DNA of 20,268 nucleotides from Nitrosotalea sp. (GCA_020725315.1 DYFG01000016.1:1-20268); one strand, 5' to 3'. Counted from the stretch's first letter, positions 6,766 to 14,994 are shown. Numbers and translations are program-made. Notes: a model not told the origin generated them from the letters alone.

Positions 6766-9270
6766 ATGGAGAAGGAGGGCTTTCTGCTGGATATTGATTA
6801 CATCACCGAAAAAGACGAAGAGGGGCAAGACAGGCCCGTGATAAGACTGTGGTGCAAGAGCAAAGACGGGTCAGATTTGATTGTGTTAGACAAAAATTTT
6901 GAGCCTTATTTTTACGCGTTTCCCTACGGGTACGAGTATGATCTGGGAGAGATAAAGGAACTGATAGAAGAACTTTGTATAGATCGAGAAGGTGAAGAGA
7001 TACGAGTTAAGCGAGTGGAATCTTGCCAGAAGAAACTACTTGGTGTTGAGCGGACGGTGTTAAAAATTTTCGTGGCGCATCCGAGACATGTTCCGGTGCT
7101 GCGAGAGGAAGTCAAAAGGGTGGGTCTTACCGTGTTGGAGGCTGATATTCTCTTCGCAATTCGATACTTGATAGACAACCAACTCAGACCCTTCGACGGT
7201 CTACAAGTGGAAGGAGAAGAGATCGAGTTGGGCTCTGCTTATACCACCGGGAAAAAGGCGATCGCGGCTTCTCAAGTATCATATAAGAAGATGACCGAGT
7301 TACCCAAGCTCAAGATTCTTGCTTTTGATTGCGAGATGGCGAGCTCCTATGGAATGCCGTCACCGAGAAGGGACCCGATAATAATCATCGCGGTGGCATA
7401 CCAGCATCAGGAGAATAAAGCCAAAACGAGGTTATTTGTACTGGACAATGAAGAGTACAGGGAGGGAGACGATGAAACGGTAATAAGAAATTTTTTGACC
7501 TTCATCGGAGAGCAGTTCCAGCCGGAGATCATCGTGGGATATAATTCTGATGGTTTTGACTGGCAGTATATAAAGGAGCGTGCAAAATTGCAGGGAATTC
7601 AATTGGATGTGGGTGCTGATGGCAGTACGGTCCAATATGAAAAAGGAGGGATACTGCCCGGAGTAAATATCGCAGGCAGACTGAACGTTGACCTTTTCAA
7701 GCTCGCAAAACGCGACTTGGACAGCGTGAAGGTGAAAAGATTGGAGAACGTGGCGGAATTTCTGGGCGTGATGAACAAAAACGACCGGATGAATTTATCG
7801 CCAAGAGAGATTACCGAATGCTGGCTGAATCCCGCTCCTTCCACACGAGAGCGTCTCTATGAGTATGCAAAGGCAGATGCGGTGAGCACGCTGGGCATCG
7901 CGACGAAAGTGTTACCGCTGCAAATCGAGCTTTCCAAGATGGTTGGGTATCCATTAGACGAGTTAGCAAAGATGGGACGAGGTCGTCAGGTAGAAGCATT
8001 CTTAACTGCAGAGGCATTTAAAAGGGAGGAACTGGTGCCACCAAAGAGAGGCGCTGAGAAGACGTATGAAGGTGGGTTCGTGCTGCTACCGGAGAGGGGT
8101 TTGCATGAGGATGTCATCGCCCTCGACTTCTCTTCCATGTATCCAACCATTATGATCTCCTTTAACATCTCCCCTGATACGTTTGTGGAATCTCACCAGA
8201 AGAAAGAAGAAGTGTATGTGGCACCTGAAGTGGGACATGCATTCAGAAAGGAGCCGGATGGGTTCTTTAAAAGCATAATGAGCGATTTGATTGCGAGAAG
8301 AAAGGAGATAAAGAACGAAATGAAGAGATATGACAAAACGAGTGATGAATATCGGTTGTTGGACATCCAACAGCAAAGTATCAAGATCCTCACGAACAGC
8401 TTTTATGGCTACACCGGCTGGAGTGCGGCGAAGTTTTACAAACGAGAATGTGCGGAAGCGACAACGGCATGGGGACGTTATTTCATAAAGCAGGCAATAA
8501 GAATGGTGGAAGAGTTTGGATTTCAGGTTATTTACAGCGATACCGACAGCATCTTCGCCAAACTCACCGAAAGCGGGATCACGGATAGAAGAGAAGAGAC
8601 GCTGAAGAAGGCAAAGGAGATTTCAGAGCGGATCTCAAAAGAACTTCCGCTGGAACTCGAGATCCAGGATTTCTTTAAAGCTATCTTCTTTACGGGAAAG
8701 AAGAAGCGGTATGCCGCACTTACCGATAAGGGAGAAATTGTGGTTCGGGGCTTGGAAGTGCGCCGTGGGGATTGGTGTGAGGTAGCGAGAGAAGTGCAGA
8801 CGGAGGTGATACGGCTCATATTGGTGGAAAAGAACCCGAAAAAAGCTATGGAATACGTTAAACGCATTATACAGGACGTAAAAGAGGGGGAAATACCCTT
8901 AGATAAACTAATAATCCATAAAACAATCACCAGAAAGATAAGTGGGTATGAAACAAAGCAGGCACATGTTATTGCGGCTGAACGAGCATTAGCTTCTCCC
9001 TCTCACATTGTATACGAAATAGGCTCGAAAATCCCCTATGTGGTGATAAAAGGTACGGGAAAGACGAGTGACCGCGCTTTTCCCGTCGATATTATAGAGA
9101 GAAGTGAAGGGCATGAAATATACGCGGATGGAATAAAATACCTGATTGACCTCGATTATTATACCCTCCATCAGATAATACCTGTTGCACATAGAGTGTT
9201 GCAACTTTTTGGTTATGAGCTCGCATCTTTTGAAGAAAGGGGGCAGAAGACGTTAGGTCATTGGCTTTAA
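6766..9270 (+). CDS. polB: DNA polymerase family B, archaeal replicative type
   Basis: 834 residues, normal for archaeal PolB, with no intein. The 3'-5' exonuclease motifs are intact: Exo I LAFDCEM (Asp about 188, Glu about 190), Exo II GYNSDGFDW (about 259-267), Exo III YAKADAVST (about 365). The polymerase motifs follow: A DFSSMYPTIM (about 452), B KILTNSFYGYTG (about 539), and C YSDTDSIF (about 589), where the two Asp residues bind catalytic metal. A thumb region follows to the C terminus. It has both proofreading and polymerising activity and presumably replicates or repairs the chromosome. The start ATG has no clear Shine-Dalgarno, consistent with a short or absent leader. The histone promoter lies immediately after its stop. 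Confidence 0.96.
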   Translation: MEKEGFLLDIDYITEKDEEGQDRPVIRLWCKSKDGSDLIVLDKNFEPYFYAFPYGYEYDLGEIKELIEELCIDREGEEIRVKRVESCQKKLLGVERTVLKIFVAHPRHVPVLREEVKRVGLTVLEADILFAIRYLIDNQLRPFDGLQVEGEEIELGSAYTTGKKAIAASQVSYKKMTELPKLKILAFDCEMASSYGMPSPRRDPIIIIAVAYQHQENKAKTRLFVLDNEEYREGDDETVIRNFLTFIGEQFQPEIIVGYNSDGFDWQYIKERAKLQGIQLDVGADGSTVQYEKGGILPGVNIAGRLNVDLFKLAKRDLDSVKVKRLENVAEFLGVMNKNDRMNLSPREITECWLNPAPSTRERLYEYAKADAVSTLGIATKVLPLQIELSKMVGYPLDELAKMGRGRQVEAFLTAEAFKREELVPPKRGAEKTYEGGFVLLPERGLHEDVIALDFSSMYPTIMISFNISPDTFVESHQKKEEVYVAPEVGHAFRKEPDGFFKSIMSDLIARRKEIKNEMKRYDKTSDEYRLLDIQQQSIKILTNSFYGYTGWSAAKFYKRECAEATTAWGRYFIKQAIRMVEEFGFQVIYSDTDSIFAKLTESGITDRREETLKKAKEISERISKELPLELEIQDFFKAIFFTGKKKRYAALTDKGEIVVRGLEVRRGDWCEVAREVQTEVIRLILVEKNPKKAMEYVKRIIQDVKEGEIPLDKLIIHKTITRKISGYETKQAHVIAAERALASPSHIVYEIGSKIPYVVIKGTGKTSDRAFPVDIIERSEGHEIYADGIKYLIDLDYYTLHQIIPVAHRVLQLFGYELASFEERGQKTLGHWL

Positions 9271-9292
9271 GGAGACTCCAGAAGGAAAAAAC

Positions 9293-9338
9293 CGAAAAAC
9301 TTATATATACCCTCCAAAATCTAATCATAGTGGTGAAA
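9293..9338 (+). promoter_or_regulatory. Histone gene promoter (BRE + TATA) and ribosome-binding site
   Basis: A textbook archaeal promoter: BRE-like CGAAAA at 9293-9298, TATA box CTTATATA at 9300-9307, expected start near 9327-9333, then GGTGA at 9332-9336 next to the ATG at 9339. It sits in the gap after polB, so the histone has its own strong promoter. Confidence 0.75.
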
Positions 9339-9539
9339 ATGGCTGAATTACCAATAGCACCTGTAACCAGGATAGTGAGGAACGCAGGAGCAGAGAGAGT
9401 AAGCGAAGAGGCAAGTCAGGAACTAGTGAGGCTGTTAGAAGAATACGGTGAGAAAATAGCCAAAAAAGCCGTTAGCCTCGCTAAGCATGCCGGAAGGAAA
9501 ACAGTGAAGAAAGAGGACATCTTAGAGGCTGCGGAATAA
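9339..9539 (+). CDS. Archaeal histone (HMf-like)
   Basis: 66 residues forming one histone fold that dimerises and wraps DNA. Seen: ELPIAPVTRIVRNAGAERVS (helix 1 and the first loop, with the DNA-contacting Arg), a central helix SQELVRLLEEYGEKIAKKA, then KHAGRKTVKKEDI (second loop, the hallmark RKT). It ends at ILEAAE and so lacks the few extra basic residues at the tail of HMfB. A TTG at 9261 would extend the frame by 26 residues, but that extension contains the TATA box and overlaps polB, so the ATG at 9339 is the start. It is a single-gene unit with its own promoter and terminator. Confidence 0.95.
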   Translation: MAELPIAPVTRIVRNAGAERVSEEASQELVRLLEEYGEKIAKKAVSLAKHAGRKTVKKEDILEAAE

Positions 9540-9547
9540 AATCAAAA

Positions 9548-9597
9548 GGTTAAATAAGGGGGAAAATAGTAAATTACAAAATTTAACCCCTTTTTTT
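9548..9597 (+). terminator. Terminator after the histone gene
   Basis: Arms GGTTAAAT (9548-9555) and ATTTAACC (9581-9588) form an 8-bp stem with a 25-nt loop, followed by CC and a run of seven T (9591-9597). Archaeal termination needs mainly the T run, so the T tract is the stronger part of the evidence. Confidence 0.6.
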
Positions 9598-9608
9598 CTA
9601 ATTGATGC

Positions 9609-10121
9609 CTACTCCGTATCGCTCTTCTCTAAGTCCTTTAATCTTCTTACCCCTTCTATCTCCTTTATAACATCTACAACTGCTTTAGGCACCAAATGTT
9701 CCCAGCTTTCGTCGTTCAAGATTCGCCTCCTTATTTCTCTACCCGAATATTCCTTCCTGTTGAAGAGGAAAGGGGCACGCACTTCGTAACCTCTTTCTTT
9801 AAATAAACGCTCTATTAATGGATTATGTGCAAATACAACGTCTACGGGGGGTATCAATGACTCGACATGCGATACCCAGACTGCATTCCAGTTCACATCC
9901 AAGATCGGGACGATATAAAAGTTGAAGATGCCCTCATCTCGTAAGGATTTTGAGATCATCAGATAGCGTTCTCCAGCAGTAAAGGGGTTATCCAACTCGT
10001 GACTCCTCTGCGCTGACCCAATGCAGATAATGACTTCATCCGCATCAGAAACCATCTCTTTTATTACTGCATGATGCCCGAGATGGTAGGGCTGAAACCT
10101 TCCTATGTATAACGCTCTCAT
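9609..10121 (-). CDS. nadM: Nicotinamide-nucleotide adenylyltransferase, archaeal NadM
   Basis: 170 residues. Transfers AMP from ATP to NMN to make NAD+. It has the nucleotidyltransferase signature GRFQPYHLGHH (about 7-17; the HxGH binds ATP phosphates), IGSAQRSHELDNPFTAGER (about 34-52, split here between strand and helix), and the closing YSGREIRRRIL, the archaeal form of the ISSTxxR motif. Length is normal for the archaeal family (165-180). The ATG is preceded by AAGGAGAA. Divergent from the DJ-1 family gene across 148 bp. Confidence 0.94.
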   Translation of the reverse strand: MRALYIGRFQPYHLGHHAVIKEMVSDADEVIICIGSAQRSHELDNPFTAGERYLMISKSLRDEGIFNFYIVPILDVNWNAVWVSHVESLIPPVDVVFAHNPLIERLFKERGYEVRAPFLFNRKEYSGREIRRRILNDESWEHLVPKAVVDVIKEIEGVRRLKDLEKSDTE

Positions 10122-10200
10122 TTCTCCTTTATCCTCTTTCGCCTATCACATCCCTGTTCGTATCCAGATAGGGTAGTAAATGAAAAGTGGGATTCTTTTA

Positions 10201-10260
10201 TTTTATAAATCCTTCTTCTTCTTGTAACTAAATAAAGTAAGTAACTGAGGTGGGAGGTGG
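10201..10260 (+). promoter_or_regulatory. Promoter and duplicated Shine-Dalgarno of the DJ-1 family gene
   Basis: TATA-like TTTTATAAAT at 10201-10210 predicts a start near 10230. Then GAGGTGG occurs twice in tandem (10247-10253 and 10254-10260). The first copy is correctly spaced for ATG 10261 and the second for ATG 10270. Confidence 0.5.
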
Positions 10261-10269
10261 ATGAGCGAT

Positions 10270-10821
10270 ATGGCTAAAAATGCCGTATTATTGCTGGCTA
10301 TGGGATTTGAAGAAATTGAAGCCATTAGTATTGTTGATACACTGAGACGAGCTGGAGTAGAAGTTACCATTGCGGGTCTTCAAGTCGGAGCTATCGAAGG
10401 TGCGCATGGAATCAAAGTGGTTCCGGATACCACAATCGGAGAAATTGAGATTAAGAAGTTTGATGCGGTCATCTTGCCCGGTGGCAATCCGGGCTATGTG
10501 AATCTCGGGAAGGACCACCGGGTTTTAGATGCAGTAAAAACCGCATTCGAGCTTGGGAAGATCGTTGCCGCCATTTGCGCGGCACCCTCGGTCTTAGCAA
10601 AAGCGGGGATTTTGAAGGGGAAGAGAGCGACCATTTATCCAGGAATGGAGAGTGCTTTGACCGGAGCTAAGCACATTAATGAGCGAGTAGTCGTGGATGG
10701 AAAGCTGGTTACCAGTCAAGGTCCGGGTACCGCACTTGAATTTGGCATTGCATTGGCTGAGCTCTTAGTCGGAAAGCAAAAGGCTCAAGAGGTGAAAAGT
10801 GCGCTTGTCGCGAAGTTTTGA
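10270..10821 (+). CDS. DJ-1/PfpI family protein (YajL-like)
   Basis: 183 residues from ATG 10270, or 186 from the in-frame ATG at 10261; both have a well-spaced ribosome-binding site. The ThiJ/DJ-1 fold is shown by the N-terminal strand with GFEEIEA (Glu of the active site), VILPGGNPG, and the nucleophile elbow VAAICAAPSVLAKAGIL with the reactive Cys, then SQGPGTALEFGIALAE near the C terminus. The His seen at THP in human DJ-1 is replaced here by TIYPG, as in E. coli YajL. Proposed roles for the family are chaperone, oxidative-stress sensor and glyoxal detoxification; the deglycase claim is disputed. No partner gene adjoins it. Confidence 0.88.
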   Translation: MAKNAVLLLAMGFEEIEAISIVDTLRRAGVEVTIAGLQVGAIEGAHGIKVVPDTTIGEIEIKKFDAVILPGGNPGYVNLGKDHRVLDAVKTAFELGKIVAAICAAPSVLAKAGILKGKRATIYPGMESALTGAKHINERVVVDGKLVTSQGPGTALEFGIALAELLVGKQKAQEVKSALVAKF

Positions 10822-10937
10822 ACTGGATGAAAAATCAGCATAGCAATGATGGACATCGGTGCTGTTATTTTGATAATAACGCTAAGTCTTGAAATAAAAA
10901 ACTATCCCATAAAGAATCACATGAGCAGAGGTGAGCC
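10822..10937. other. Convergent spacer with small hairpin
   Basis: Between the DJ-1 family gene and endA. One clear hairpin, GTTATT (10864-10869) and AATAAC (10875-10880) with a 5-nt loop, lacks a T run on either strand; AAATAAAAAAC follows. It may aid termination, but weakly supported. Confidence 0.25.
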
Positions 10938-12011
10938 TTAGAGCTTCATTCTTCCTATATCCGCATATCTAATTGGTTGGTCAACCAATGGTTGATATGC
11001 GAATATCATCCGCTTCCTCACGCCATGCGCCAACCTTACCGCCCGTGCTAATTCAGACATTGAAAACACATGCTCCCTCGGGAGCACATGAATTAAATCC
11101 GATGAATGTTTCAGGTTCAGTGCCTTATATACTCTGAAATGAGAGCCGAATTTGAACCCCGTCTTTACTACCAGTCCTTTTCCCATTAAATCCTCGTAAA
11201 CGGCGTATTTATTCACGAAATCGTGCTCCATAGAGGTCGCATACTCGATGAACTGCTCGAACTCCATCTCCAGCAGCCCTCTCTTCATCAAATAGGCAGC
11301 TTCAACCAACGAAAGCAATAGCCACCCCTCCTTCGTTAACCTGCCATAAAAATGGTTTTTGTAAAGGTTCTCAGCGAAAGCAGTGTTCCGTAAGACTACT
11401 TTATCCCCGAGCAAAAATGCAGTACCCTCTCCGCCCTCTTCTCTTATCTCCCCCTCTTTCTCGGCTCGCGTTTCAATTGCATTAAATTTTGCTTCCTTCA
11501 CCTTGTAGTACGTGATGTCGCTTTCGTCATCCACAACTGCAATAATGGACTCTTTTCTCATGTTATGGGCCAAAATGAGGAGATCCTCTAAGTCCTTCAC
11601 CGATAAAAATTCACGTTCTGATAAAATACGGATGAAGTGCCGTGCAGGCTTCTCCCCCGGCTTGGTTCCACGAGAATAAAGCCAGAAATCAACTCCACCC
11701 GGGTGCACGGCATAGCCTCGCTGCTTCAAGTCCTTGTAGACGCTGTATCTCGTCCCAAAGTTCGGAAAGATCTCCAAAGCATGCTTGAAGAACTCTTCAA
11801 GCGTTAACGCTGACTCTTTTTCAGTTTCCTTTGTTATTACGATCTTTCCCGCTTCAAGTAAAAAAGCAGCCTCTTCCAGTGAGAGCGTTAATCTGCCCTC
11901 TCTTTCCTCTTTTGCACCTTGAGCTTCTTTCCTCCCGTATCCTCTGAGTTCAAAACTTTCAGCGTCAACCCGTGCTACTGCGACCTCTTCACCCGAAAGT
12001 ATTCCGTGCAT
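10938..12011 (-). CDS. endA: tRNA-splicing endonuclease, two-repeat (alpha2) form
   Basis: 357 residues from ATG 12011. A TTG at 12047 would add 12 basic residues, but MHGILSGEEV aligns with the usual family start. It cuts introns from pre-tRNA at bulge-helix-bulge sites. It has two tandem copies of the endonuclease fold, as in Archaeoglobus. The C-terminal copy carries the catalytic triad: Tyr295 in HFRVY, His302 in LKHSSD, Lys333 in GVRKRM. The N-terminal copy keeps Tyr112 and Lys153 but has Pro where the His should be, so it is structural. A charged linker (roughly residues 180-200) separates the halves. The extreme C terminus is longer than I remember for A. fulgidus and coincides with a DNA palindrome at 10957-11006. 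Confidence 0.9.
   Translation of the reverse strand: MHGILSGEEVAVARVDAESFELRGYGRKEAQGAKEEREGRLTLSLEEAAFLLEAGKIVITKETEKESALTLEEFFKHALEIFPNFGTRYSVYKDLKQRGYAVHPGGVDFWLYSRGTKPGEKPARHFIRILSEREFLSVKDLEDLLILAHNMRKESIIAVVDDESDITYYKVKEAKFNAIETRAEKEGEIREEGGEGTAFLLGDKVVLRNTAFAENLYKNHFYGRLTKEGWLLLSLVEAAYLMKRGLLEMEFEQFIEYATSMEHDFVNKYAVYEDLMGKGLVVKTGFKFGSHFRVYKALNLKHSSDLIHVLPREHVFSMSELARAVRLAHGVRKRMIFAYQPLVDQPIRYADIGRMKL
10957..11006. repeat. 50-bp imperfect palindrome inside the endA 3' end
   Basis: Outer arms ATATCCGCATATC (10957-10969) and GATATGCGAATAT (10994-11006) pair at 12 of 13 positions. Inner arms ATTGGTTG (10972-10979) and CAACCAAT (10982-10989) pair at 8 of 8 with a 2-nt loop. A 2-nt/4-nt internal loop separates the stems. 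It lies wholly within coding sequence, near residues 336-352. Confidence 0.85.
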
Positions 12012-12047
12012 CTTTATTCTGATGAATAAATTTTTCTTAGCGAGCAA

Positions 12048-12108
12048 GAAAAGTTTTTTATCAAAAACTTTTTAATCTCTTCTCTCTTCACATGGTCCAT
12101 AAAATAAA
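12048..12108. promoter_or_regulatory. endA/alaS divergent promoter with a perfect 10-bp inverted repeat
   Basis: AAAAGTTTTT (12049-12058) and AAAAACTTTT (12063-12072) form a perfect inverted repeat around TATC. TATA-like TTTTTAAT (12070-12077) would start alaS mRNA near 12100, close to the ATG at 12109. On the other strand GATAAAAAAC would start endA mRNA near 12036, which supports the endA ATG at 12011. Confidence 0.45.
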
Positions 12109-14949
12109 ATGGATGACGAGGAATACGAGATAGAAATCTTCAAGGAGAACGAATTTATAAGGAAGAAATGCGAGAAGTGTGGCTCGTACTTCTGGACTCG
12201 TGACAAAGAGAGAAGGAGATGTGGTGATGCTCCCTGTGAGATTTATTCCTTTATAGGCAAGCCCCTCTTCAAAGAGAGAAGTCCGGACGAGATAAGAGAA
12301 TTATTCCTCTCTTTCTTTGAGCAACGGTCACACACCAGAATGAAACGGTATCCTGTTGTAGCTCGGTGGCGAGATGATATCTATCTTAACATCGCATCTA
12401 TTTCAAATTTTCAACCATTTGTAACGTCGGGCAAAGTCCCACCGCCTGCAAATCCGCTCGTTATTTCTCAACCCTGCATAAGACTTGAAGACCTCGAATC
12501 AATAGGAAGGAGTGGGCGCCACTTAACTGCTTTCGAGATGATGGGGCATCACGCCTTCAATAAGAGAGGAGGGGAGGAACTCTATTGGAAGAACGAGACC
12601 GTGACGTATTGTGACGAATTCCTGATGCAATTTGGTGTGGATAGGGAGCGTGTAGTGTATAAGGAGGCTCCGTGGGTGGGGGGAGGAAACGCGGGACCCT
12701 GTCTCGAGGTCATTATAGGCGGATTAGAGCTGGCTACACTCGTTTTCATGGATCTCGAACTTTCTCCTCTCGGTGAGATAAGCATAAAAGGGCAGCAGTA
12801 TAGGAAAATGGATACGTACATCGTAGACACCGGATACGGGCTGGAACGATTTGTCTGGGCTTCGAAGGGCACTCCTACGGTGTACGATGCGATCTTCCCC
12901 TCCATAATAAAGGAATTGGTGGATGCAGCAGGGATTGAACACCCGTTAGAAAAGTATCCAGAAATAATCATAGAGCATGCTCGTTCGGCTGGAGCTCTGA
13001 AAAGAGGGGAGATAGCAAAGAAGTTAAATATCTCGCTTGACTATCTTAAAACTATATTGGAGCCGATAGAAACGATCTATACCGTTGCAGACCATACCAA
13101 ATGCCTGGCTTTCATGCTCGCAGACGGCATTGTACCTTCTAATGCGAAAGAGGGCTATCTGGCAAGATTGGTCTTAAGGCGCGCTTTCAGGATGTTAAAA
13201 TCCCTCGGGATAGAAATACCATTAGAAGAACTGATACTCCTGCAGATAAAGACCATCAGCAATTCTTTTCCTGATTTGGAACATTCTGTGGAGAGAATTG
13301 GTGAACTGGTCTCGCTCGAGAAGAGCAGATATGATGAGGCACTCTTGAAAGGCGAGCGAATTATATGGCAGGATATAAAGAAATGGACAGAAGATAAGCC
13401 GAAATCGATCACCCTCGGCACTGATCGACTTATTTATTATTATGATACCCACGGGCTCCCGCCGGAATTTGTGAATGAAGTAGTAGCGAGCAAGCCCGAC
13501 CTGAAAGCAGGTATCGAGGTGAACATAGAGATTCCAGAAAACTTTTATTCCTTAGTTGCGCGAGAACACAGCGAGGAGAGAAGGGAGGAGGAGATCGAAC
13601 CATTAGGAGAATCACTGAAAGAAAAGACGAAAGGCATGCCCGCGACGAGAAAGTTGTATTATGAAGAGCCGTATGCCGTGGAGTTCGAAGCTACTGTTTT
13701 GGATTCAGTTTGTGGGGCTCTGCCCCACGACCCCGCAAGCCCTGTAAGGGCTGATGGGTTTGTGATCTTAGACAGGACCTTATTTTACCCTGAAGGTGGT
13801 GGGCAACCTGCTGATACTGGCTTCTTGACCCTGGTACCGAAAAACGCGAGTAGCGCATTGAGGGTAAAGGTAGTGGATGTGCAGGAAATTGAAGGTGTTA
13901 TTCTTCATAAAACAGAGAACGGGGGGATACGCAAAGGAGCAGCGGTATCTGGGTATATTGATACAGAGAGGCGAAACGCTCACAAAAAGCACCATTCCGC
14001 AACGCATATCGTGATATGTGCAGCGAGGAAAGTGCTGGGAGACCATATATGGCAAGCGGGAGCGCAGAAAGGGGAAAAGAGAGCGAGAATTGATATCACC
14101 CACTTCAAAAGAATCTCTGACGCTGAACGAAGAGAGATAGAGATGCTCGCGAACAAGATGGTCATGGAAAACAAAGAGATAAGAGCGAGTTTTGTGGATA
14201 GGAACGAGGCGGAGCAGAGATATGGGTTTCGTATTTATCAGGGTGGCGTACCTCTCGGCGAGAAGATAAGAATAGTGCGAACCGGTGCGGATGAGGATGT
14301 GCAGGCGTGTGCTGGAACACATCTTTCACGGACCGGTGAGGTCGGTCCGATAAAACTATTGCGCACTGAGAGAATACAGGATGGTATCGAGCGAATAGAG
14401 TACGCAGCGGGAGAAGCTGCGGTCGAGGAGATCCAGGCGCAGGAAGAGCGGATAAGGAAATCAGCTTCTGTATTAAAGGTGCCACCTGAGAAGCTTCCTT
14501 CGGTGGTTGAACGGTTCTTCGAGGAGTGGAAGCAACTAAGAAAGGAGAACGAGCGATTGCGCGGTGAGCTAGCGGAGTTGGGACTCGAGCGATTGAAGAG
14601 GCAGGCAGAAGAAATAAGCGATATAAAAGTTATTGCAGCGGTGTTGCCCGATGCGGATACGAAAGAGCTGATGAAAATAGCGTCGCAACTCTCGAACGAT
14701 AACTTCTTAGCGATATTAATAGGAACAAGAGAGAACCGTGCATCTGCTGTCTCCTCCGTCCCAGCTTATCTAACGGACAAGATAAATGCCGGCGTGATAA
14801 TCAAGCGGGTTTGTGAGGTGCTGGGAGGCAGTGGTGGTGGTAAAGGAGAACTCGCACAGGGAGGTGGTGAACGGGTAGAAATGGTGGAAGAAGCCCGAAA
14901 AGAGGGGTTGAGATTTATAAAAAAGGTGTTAAAGAAAAATAGAAACTGA
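12109..14949 (+). CDS. alaS: Alanyl-tRNA synthetase, archaeal type
   Basis: 946 residues. Charges tRNA-Ala and edits mischarged Ser/Gly. Domains in order: an archaeal N-terminal zinc module (Cys21, Cys24, Cys38, Cys43); the class II catalytic core, with RWRDDIYLNIASISNF, GPCLEVIIGGLE and GYGLERFVW; the tRNA-recognition region; a beta-barrel with LFYPEGGGQPADTG; the editing site with His629 and His633 (HSATH) and Cys734 and His738 (CAGTH); a coiled coil (about 795-830); and the C-Ala domain with glycine-rich GGSGGGKGELAQGGG (906-920). Odd: residues about 535-548 are an extra loop just before the beta-barrel strand FVILDRT, encoded by a double palindrome (13712-13752), which looks like an inserted element. 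Start ATG lies in a short leader. Confidence 0.96.
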   Translation: MDDEEYEIEIFKENEFIRKKCEKCGSYFWTRDKERRRCGDAPCEIYSFIGKPLFKERSPDEIRELFLSFFEQRSHTRMKRYPVVARWRDDIYLNIASISNFQPFVTSGKVPPPANPLVISQPCIRLEDLESIGRSGRHLTAFEMMGHHAFNKRGGEELYWKNETVTYCDEFLMQFGVDRERVVYKEAPWVGGGNAGPCLEVIIGGLELATLVFMDLELSPLGEISIKGQQYRKMDTYIVDTGYGLERFVWASKGTPTVYDAIFPSIIKELVDAAGIEHPLEKYPEIIIEHARSAGALKRGEIAKKLNISLDYLKTILEPIETIYTVADHTKCLAFMLADGIVPSNAKEGYLARLVLRRAFRMLKSLGIEIPLEELILLQIKTISNSFPDLEHSVERIGELVSLEKSRYDEALLKGERIIWQDIKKWTEDKPKSITLGTDRLIYYYDTHGLPPEFVNEVVASKPDLKAGIEVNIEIPENFYSLVAREHSEERREEEIEPLGESLKEKTKGMPATRKLYYEEPYAVEFEATVLDSVCGALPHDPASPVRADGFVILDRTLFYPEGGGQPADTGFLTLVPKNASSALRVKVVDVQEIEGVILHKTENGGIRKGAAVSGYIDTERRNAHKKHHSATHIVICAARKVLGDHIWQAGAQKGEKRARIDITHFKRISDAERREIEMLANKMVMENKEIRASFVDRNEAEQRYGFRIYQGGVPLGEKIRIVRTGADEDVQACAGTHLSRTGEVGPIKLLRTERIQDGIERIEYAAGEAAVEEIQAQEERIRKSASVLKVPPEKLPSVVERFFEEWKQLRKENERLRGELAELGLERLKRQAEEISDIKVIAAVLPDADTKELMKIASQLSNDNFLAILIGTRENRASAVSSVPAYLTDKINAGVIIKRVCEVLGGSGGGKGELAQGGGERVEMVEEARKEGLRFIKKVLKKNRN
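13712..13752. repeat. Palindromic element inserted in frame in alaS
   Basis: Two adjacent perfect hairpins: GTGGGGC (13712-13718) and GCCCCAC (13722-13728) with loop TCT, then AGCCCT (13738-13743) and AGGGCT (13747-13752) with loop GTA. The block is much more GC-rich than its flanks. It encodes about 14 residues (CGALPHDPASPVRA) at a place where archaeal AlaS proteins normally have a short turn. Confidence 0.7.
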
Positions 14950-14979
14950 TATTTATTATAACGTAAAGGAAACATTAAG

Positions 14980-14994
14980 AGAGAGGTGCTCTCT
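14980..14994 (+). promoter_or_regulatory. Hairpin covering the trkA ribosome-binding site
   Basis: AGAGAG (14980-14985), loop GTG, CTCTCT (14989-14994), directly followed by the GTG start at 14995. The Shine-Dalgarno GAGAGGTG lies inside the stem and loop. A TATA-like TTTATTATA at 14952-14960 predicts a transcript start close to the hairpin's 5' foot. Confidence 0.45.

Noticed and set aside
9261..9338. TTG-initiated extension of the histone by 26 residues
   Set aside because: It would translate through the BRE and TATA box and overlap polB; the shorter start matches the family's N terminus.
10957..11006. A bulge-helix-bulge splicing motif in endA mRNA
   Set aside because: The fold has a 2-nt/4-nt internal loop and no pair of 3-nt bulges separated by a 4-bp helix, so the enzyme's own substrate shape is not present.
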